Below, piece after piece: positions 60,688-64,000 of a stretch of DNA of 64,000 nt; positions within the stretch are counted from its first letter, which is position 1, and each line of letters begins with the position of its first letter. The notes under the pieces are model-generated. The model saw nothing but the letters and a program-made list of their open reading frames with translations, searched no databases and was not told the DNA's origin. The DNA is from Methanomassiliicoccales archaeon UBA147 (GTDB lineage Archaea > Thermoplasmatota > Thermoplasmata > SG8-5). The position numbers were made by a program, and so were the translations under genes. Location: positions 9,170 through 73,169 of the forward strand of contig DAJR01000023.1 of the NCBI GenBank assembly GCA_002496385.1, written 5' to 3'.

Positions 60688-60834
60688 GGGGCTAGGGTCT
60701 TTGTTCGCAACATAGGATAAAGGGTCTAGGGGCTTTGCATCCAAAATGGGATAAAGGGTCTAGGGTGTGCTGGCTGTCGTGAACAGCCAGCACAAAGCAA
60801 ATGTTAACAACCCTAGACCCCAGTCCCTAGACCC
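60688..60834 (+). repeat. 147-nt dispersed repeat element, copy 2
   Basis: Second copy of the element at 17681-17827, same orientation, same length. The 29 bases containing the central hairpin are identical in both; here the hairpin gains an eleventh pair (arms GTGCTGGCTGT and ACAGCCAGCAC, loop CGTGA). Differences concentrate in the spacer halves of the two 34-nt repeats. It lies between the convergent NUDIX gene and the small ferredoxin-fold protein gene. Confidence 0.85.
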
Positions 60835-60885
60835 CTAGATTCACCAAGAAATACAGAATAGTTAGCGAGATAATAGTGAATGGCG

Positions 60886-61101
60886 TTACGGCCTGGTTGA
60901 TACTTTGTACATGCACTTGGTGCCCTTCAACAGCTTGTGGATCTTCTCTGTGACTTCGGAATACTCTTCCGGTGAGCCTATCTCGATGACGAAATCGTAA
61001 TCGCCGACATTCGGGCCGAAGCCCATCTTCTCGGCTTTCTTGATCACGTCCATTGTCGATGCGCCCTCGCTGCTGAAGTATATTTTTAGATATAGTTTCA
61101 T
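60886..61101 (-). CDS. Small ACT/RAM-like protein of unknown function (71 aa)
   Basis: 71 residues with an alternating strand-helix-strand pattern (KLYLKIYFSSEGASTMDVIK, GDYDFVIEIGSPEEYSEV, MYKVSTRP) like the sensing half of Lrp/AsnC proteins, but no DNA-binding part. Stand-alone domains of this kind occur in archaea. Ligand and partner unknown. It is divergent from nothing and converges on the 147-nt element and NUDIX gene. Confidence 0.6.
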   Translation of the reverse strand: MKLYLKIYFSSEGASTMDVIKKAEKMGFGPNVGDYDFVIEIGSPEEYSEVTEKIHKLLKGTKCMYKVSTRP

Positions 61102-61146
61102 GTTATTCCTATCCTAAGCATAACTCGGGTTGGATATAAGGCTTTC

Positions 61147-61740
61147 TCAGGCCTCGTCCCGGGGTGCCTTGTCCTCTGACTTCCAGTCAGAAAGAATGGG
61201 CATTCCGTACTCTTTCAGGTACACATAGCCGGTTCCGAACAGGGGAACGAAGACCAGGGTGCTGAGTATGTGGTATATGGTGAAAGAGACCTGGCCTGCA
61301 AGCACAAGCTCGAACGAGCTGCCGCTGACCAGCAACCAGCCCATCATCGTCCATGCATCGTAAACCAGCACCATGCCGATGCCGACGCCCGTGAACACGG
61401 CCATGTTCTTCATCCTCAGGAGCATCCTTGGCCTCAGGGCTCTCCCGACATACCCGGCCAGCATCATCCCCGACCATGTGAAGAAGGTGATGCCCATTAT
61501 GAAGTTCCAGCCAAGCAGGCTCCCGGCGCCCAGGGCATAGACAGCTATATCCGAAAGCACCATCATGGCCAGGGGCACCCAGAGGGCGTACCAGCCGCCG
61601 AGGATGATGCCTGCAAGAAGCGCCAGCGGCAGTATGGGCTCGATGTTCGGATAGTCGGCCAGGGCTATGCGCAGGGCGACGCCCAGGCAGATTATTATGG
61701 CGGCGCCCTCAAGCTTCCTGGCACCCCCTTTGATTTTCAT
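61147..61740 (-). CDS. ECF-transporter S-component-like membrane protein (DUF6580-like)
   Basis: 197 residues with five to six helices. The start of the first loop, ALADYPNIEPILPLALLAGI, followed by GGWYALWVPLAMMVLSDIAV, is the pattern of a family of ECF-type vitamin transporter S components. It lies three bases after a DUF4430 gene, a family related to cobalamin-binding intrinsic-factor domains, so cobalamin or corrinoid uptake is a reasonable guess. No EcfA/T in the window. Confidence 0.6.
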   Translation of the reverse strand: MKIKGGARKLEGAAIIICLGVALRIALADYPNIEPILPLALLAGIILGGWYALWVPLAMMVLSDIAVYALGAGSLLGWNFIMGITFFTWSGMMLAGYVGRALRPRMLLRMKNMAVFTGVGIGMVLVYDAWTMMGWLLVSGSSFELVLAGQVSFTIYHILSTLVFVPLFGTGYVYLKEYGMPILSDWKSEDKAPRDEA

Positions 61741-61743
61741 TTC

Positions 61744-62208
61744 TCACCACGGGGAAGTCTCGAATTTGAATTCTACGATATCGCCGTCGACGATGACATG
61801 CAGGGCCGCGGACTCCATGGGCATCTCGCCGTTCACGTAATACAGCCAGTACCTAGCCTCCGTGCCGGCAAGTTCCGGGACATCGTCGACCGTTGAGATG
61901 CCGTTCACCGATGTGACGAACCCTCCGACGTCCTCCACGTTCTCCTCGCCCGCATAGGTCCGTAGCAGGCCGAGCGCGGTGTTGTTGTCCGAGCCAATCT
62001 CCTTGGTCAGCACGGTGCCGTTCCCGAAATCAATTGTAATTGTGGCGGTCACCAGGGCCGGCTCGGGCCTGAGAAATTCATTGTATGCGAAAATTCCCCC
62101 GACCGCGGCGATTATCACTATCGCCACCACTATTATCGGCATCATTCCCGGGCCTGACTTTGCAGGGGTCTGGCCTGCACCATTTTTTGCATCAATTTCC
62201 TCGCTCAC
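61744..62208 (-). CDS. Membrane-anchored DUF4430 protein
   Basis: 154 residues if GTG 62208 (MSEEIDAKNG) is used; a TTG at 62235 would add nine. One N-terminal helix (MMPIIVVAIVIIAAVGGIFA) anchors an external domain with TITIDFGNGTVL, ALGLLRTYAGEENV and YWLYYVNGEMPMESA, the DUF4430 fold related to the transcobalamin/intrinsic-factor C-terminal domain. Likely the surface ligand binder for the ECF-like protein downstream. Confidence 0.78.
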   Translation of the reverse strand: MSEEIDAKNGAGQTPAKSGPGMMPIIVVAIVIIAAVGGIFAYNEFLRPEPALVTATITIDFGNGTVLTKEIGSDNNTALGLLRTYAGEENVEDVGGFVTSVNGISTVDDVPELAGTEARYWLYYVNGEMPMESAALHVIVDGDIVEFKFETSPW

Positions 62209-62310
62209 GCAATCACCATTGGATATATTATCCAACCGCTAGGCGAGGTGCGTATAATAACTTTGCCACCGCATTTATTTTAACCGATTCGGCAATATAC
62301 CTGCGGGAAC

Positions 62311-62886
62311 ATGGTAACCGGCTTCGACATCCTCGGTCATGACAAAGGCCTCCGCAATCACTGGCAGGCGCGCCTGGCTGCTTTCGCGGTTGACGCCGCT
62401 GTCATATTCATCCCTGTACCCATCATCATTTACCTTTTGGACATGGCGGACATATTCACCCTGGGCTTACTGCTCAGCCTGACTTTCTATCTCTCCACAA
62501 GTATTTTGGAAACCCTGGCAGGCTCGTCAATAGGGAAAAAACTGCTGGGCTTTCAGGTCCATGCTGCGGACGGGGGCGCAATGTCGGGCCGGGCGTTCAT
62601 CAGGAACCTGGACCGCCTGTTCTGGTTCATCCTCCCCCCTCTGAATTTCGCGGTCGGTATGTCCATGAGGGGCGACCCCAGGCGGACAGCCCTCGACAGG
62701 CTGGCCGGCACAGTCGTGGTCCACAGGGGCGAGACCGAACTGTACGAGAGCCATGTTGAAGCATACAGGACCGCGGGCGAGAAAAACACACCGGGCGCCC
62801 CGGATGTTTGCCAGGAATGCGGCGGCAGGCTGTTGCTGCTGCCTGACAAGAAGCTCCAGTGCGAGAAGTGCGGACTGATACAATGA
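62311..62886 (+). CDS. RDD-family membrane protein with C-terminal zinc ribbon
   Basis: 191 residues. WQARLAAFAVDAAVIFIPVP is a typical RDD start (Arg...Asp), followed by SSIGKKLLGFQVHAADG and GDPRRTALDRLAGTVVV. The end CQECGGRLLLLPDKKLQCEK with CGLIQ is a zinc ribbon. RDD proteins include transporters and sensors. It overlaps the deacetylase gene by four bases (ATGA), so the two may act together. Confidence 0.82.
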   Translation: MVTGFDILGHDKGLRNHWQARLAAFAVDAAVIFIPVPIIIYLLDMADIFTLGLLLSLTFYLSTSILETLAGSSIGKKLLGFQVHAADGGAMSGRAFIRNLDRLFWFILPPLNFAVGMSMRGDPRRTALDRLAGTVVVHRGETELYESHVEAYRTAGEKNTPGAPDVCQECGGRLLLLPDKKLQCEKCGLIQ

Positions 62887-63890
62887 GAATAGTCTACCAC
62901 GAAGATTACCTGAAACAGACCCAGAACGACGGTCACCCAGAATGCCCAGAGAGATTGAGCGCCATCATGTCTTACGTTGAGCAGAACTCCATCGAGGCGC
63001 CTGTCATCGTGCCCGAACCGGCCGAAACGGCCGACGTGCTCGCCATCCATTCATCCTGCTACATGGAACTCCTGAAGAACTTCGGGAGAGGCCGGCTCGA
63101 CATGGACACATCGGTATGGCCCCATACCTATGAGATGGCGATGATGGCCGCCGGTGGCGGCATAGCAGCCGTGCGCAACATGCTGGAAAGGAGGGAGCCG
63201 ACATTCGCGCTGGTCAGACCTCCCGGACATCACGCGACAAGGGAGATGGGCATGGGGTTCTGCTACATCAACAATGTCGCTGTGGCGGCCAATTGGTTGA
63301 GGAAGAAAGTTGACCGGGTCGCCATTGTCGACATCGACGTGCATCACGGCAACGGAACGAACGACACCTTCCTGGACCGCAGCGACGTCCTCTACATCTC
63401 CACGCATGAATGGGGCATCTATCCGGGCACCGGGCCGGCTGTCCAGACAGGCACCGGAAAGGGTGAGGGGTACACAGTCAACATACCCGTTGGGGGCCAG
63501 AGCGGGGATGCCACCTTCAGGGCCGCGACAGATAAGATAATCCTCCCTGTGCTGCGCGAATTCAAGCCCGATGCCATCCTTGTCAGTCTTGGCGGCGACG
63601 CACATTACATGGACCCGCTCTCGTCCCTGACCCTCTCCAGCAAAGGGTATCTCGGCATAGTCGCCGACATTGCCGGGTTGGCCGGGGAGATATGCGAGAA
63701 CCGGTGGGCGGCATTCCTGGAGGGCGGGTACCACGTCCTTGCGCTGGCCGACGTCGTCGGAGCCTCCATGGCCATGGCTTCGGGCGACTCCCCGCAAACC
63801 TGTTTCAACGAAATCAGCGACACGGAGACGGTGGGCGCCGATTGGGTGTCCGAGGCCCGCGAGATTCAAAAAAAGCATTGGATGCTCTGA
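62883..63890 (+). CDS. Histone deacetylase-family protein (AcuC/acetylpolyamine amidohydrolase-like)
   Basis: 335 residues. The zinc/charge-relay set is complete: RPPGHHATREMGMGFCYINN (His-His pair), DIDVHHGNGTND (Asp and His zinc ligands), SLGGDAHYMD (third ligand Asp) and LEGGYH. Such enzymes remove acetyl groups from lysines or polyamines. In a genome with a GNAT-fused CoA-transferase and acetate-CoA ligase, a role in reversing lysine acetylation of CoA enzymes (as bacterial AcuC does) is worth testing; this is inferred. Confidence 0.93.
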   Translation: MRIVYHEDYLKQTQNDGHPECPERLSAIMSYVEQNSIEAPVIVPEPAETADVLAIHSSCYMELLKNFGRGRLDMDTSVWPHTYEMAMMAAGGGIAAVRNMLERREPTFALVRPPGHHATREMGMGFCYINNVAVAANWLRKKVDRVAIVDIDVHHGNGTNDTFLDRSDVLYISTHEWGIYPGTGPAVQTGTGKGEGYTVNIPVGGQSGDATFRAATDKIILPVLREFKPDAILVSLGGDAHYMDPLSSLTLSSKGYLGIVADIAGLAGEICENRWAAFLEGGYHVLALADVVGASMAMASGDSPQTCFNEISDTETVGADWVSEAREIQKKHWML

Positions 63891-64000
63891 ATTTTATTTA
63901 GTGTAAATATGCCGAGAACCCTCAGTCCTTCAGGGCTGAGATGAATCGGCATGAGCAGTCGTAGATCTACCGTTGCATGCCGTCCTAATATATTCAAAGA
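63891..64000. repeat. Nested hairpin at the right edge
   Basis: Outer arms GCCGA (63911-63915) and TCGGC (63946-63950) enclose inner arms CTCAGTCC and GGGCTGAG around TTCA (one G-U pair). Sequences of this shape, ending GAGATGAATCGGC, resemble ends of IS200/IS605-type elements; equally it may be the transcript end of the deacetylase gene. The element, if any, would extend past the window. Confidence 0.5.

Overview
This window is archaeal chromosomal DNA. The evidence is the archaeal ribosomal stalk operon (uL1, P0/uL10, P1/L12), an exosome Csl4 subunit, a METTL5-type methyltransferase, a PAC2 protein, an ADP-forming acetate-CoA ligase, and many genes with a TATA-like box about 25-30 nt before the start codon and little or no leader. 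GC content is moderate to high outside the glycan island. Iron-sulfur and radical-SAM proteins are abundant, which suggests an anaerobe. A Thermoplasmatota-like euryarchaeon would fit, but nothing here fixes the lineage.

Layout. (1) 1-6490: a + strand acyl-CoA operon with the end of citrate lyase alpha (citF), a citrate-synthase-fold citryl-CoA lyase candidate, a CoA-transferase/hydrolase fused to a GNAT domain, a fused ADP-forming acetate-CoA ligase, and a DRTGG protein. Together they could cleave citrate through citryl-CoA and conserve the acetyl-CoA energy as ATP. An Lrp-like regulator (6496-7035) faces the operon. (2) 7409-14370: a metal-cofactor module containing DUF134, DUF5320, an Mrp/NBP35 ATPase, a zinc ribbon, a CoA-disulfide-reductase-like flavoprotein, two NifX-like proteins, a radical SAM protein, two MinD-type ATPases with inserted ferredoxin domains, and a convergent CGGC protein. 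(3) 14386-22498: housekeeping and membrane genes (aminotransferase, rpe, csl4, METTL5, TPR, PAC2). (4) 22507-28285: a divergent FtsX-type ABC system with a GT-C-like membrane protein and DUF1616. (5) 28426-51117: a surface-glycan island with a Wzm/Wzt-type exporter, UDP-amino-sugar synthesis, a WbpG-type amidotransferase, two radical SAM proteins and many glycosyltransferases. Its middle (about 37.2-46.2 kb) is visibly AT-rich. (6) 51120-52865: an aconitase/isopropylmalate isomerase pair. (7) 52866-53796: a gene-poor stretch with tRNA-Ala(CGC), direct repeats and several covarying palindromes. (8) 53797-63890: a YgiQ-like radical SAM protein, a PrsW-like membrane cluster, the ribosomal operon, a methyltransferase, NUDIX, DUF4430 with an ECF-like membrane protein, RDD and an HDAC-family deacetylase.

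The most unusual non-coding signals are a 147-nt dispersed element present twice (17681-17827 and 60688-60834, about 86% identical by hand count) with a perfect central hairpin, and three 45-47 nt palindromes around tRNA-Ala whose stem bases differ between copies but always stay paired. The most interesting coding signals are the citrate/acetate operon, the metal-cofactor module, and at least one gene that appears to start at a non-AUG/GUG/UUG codon.
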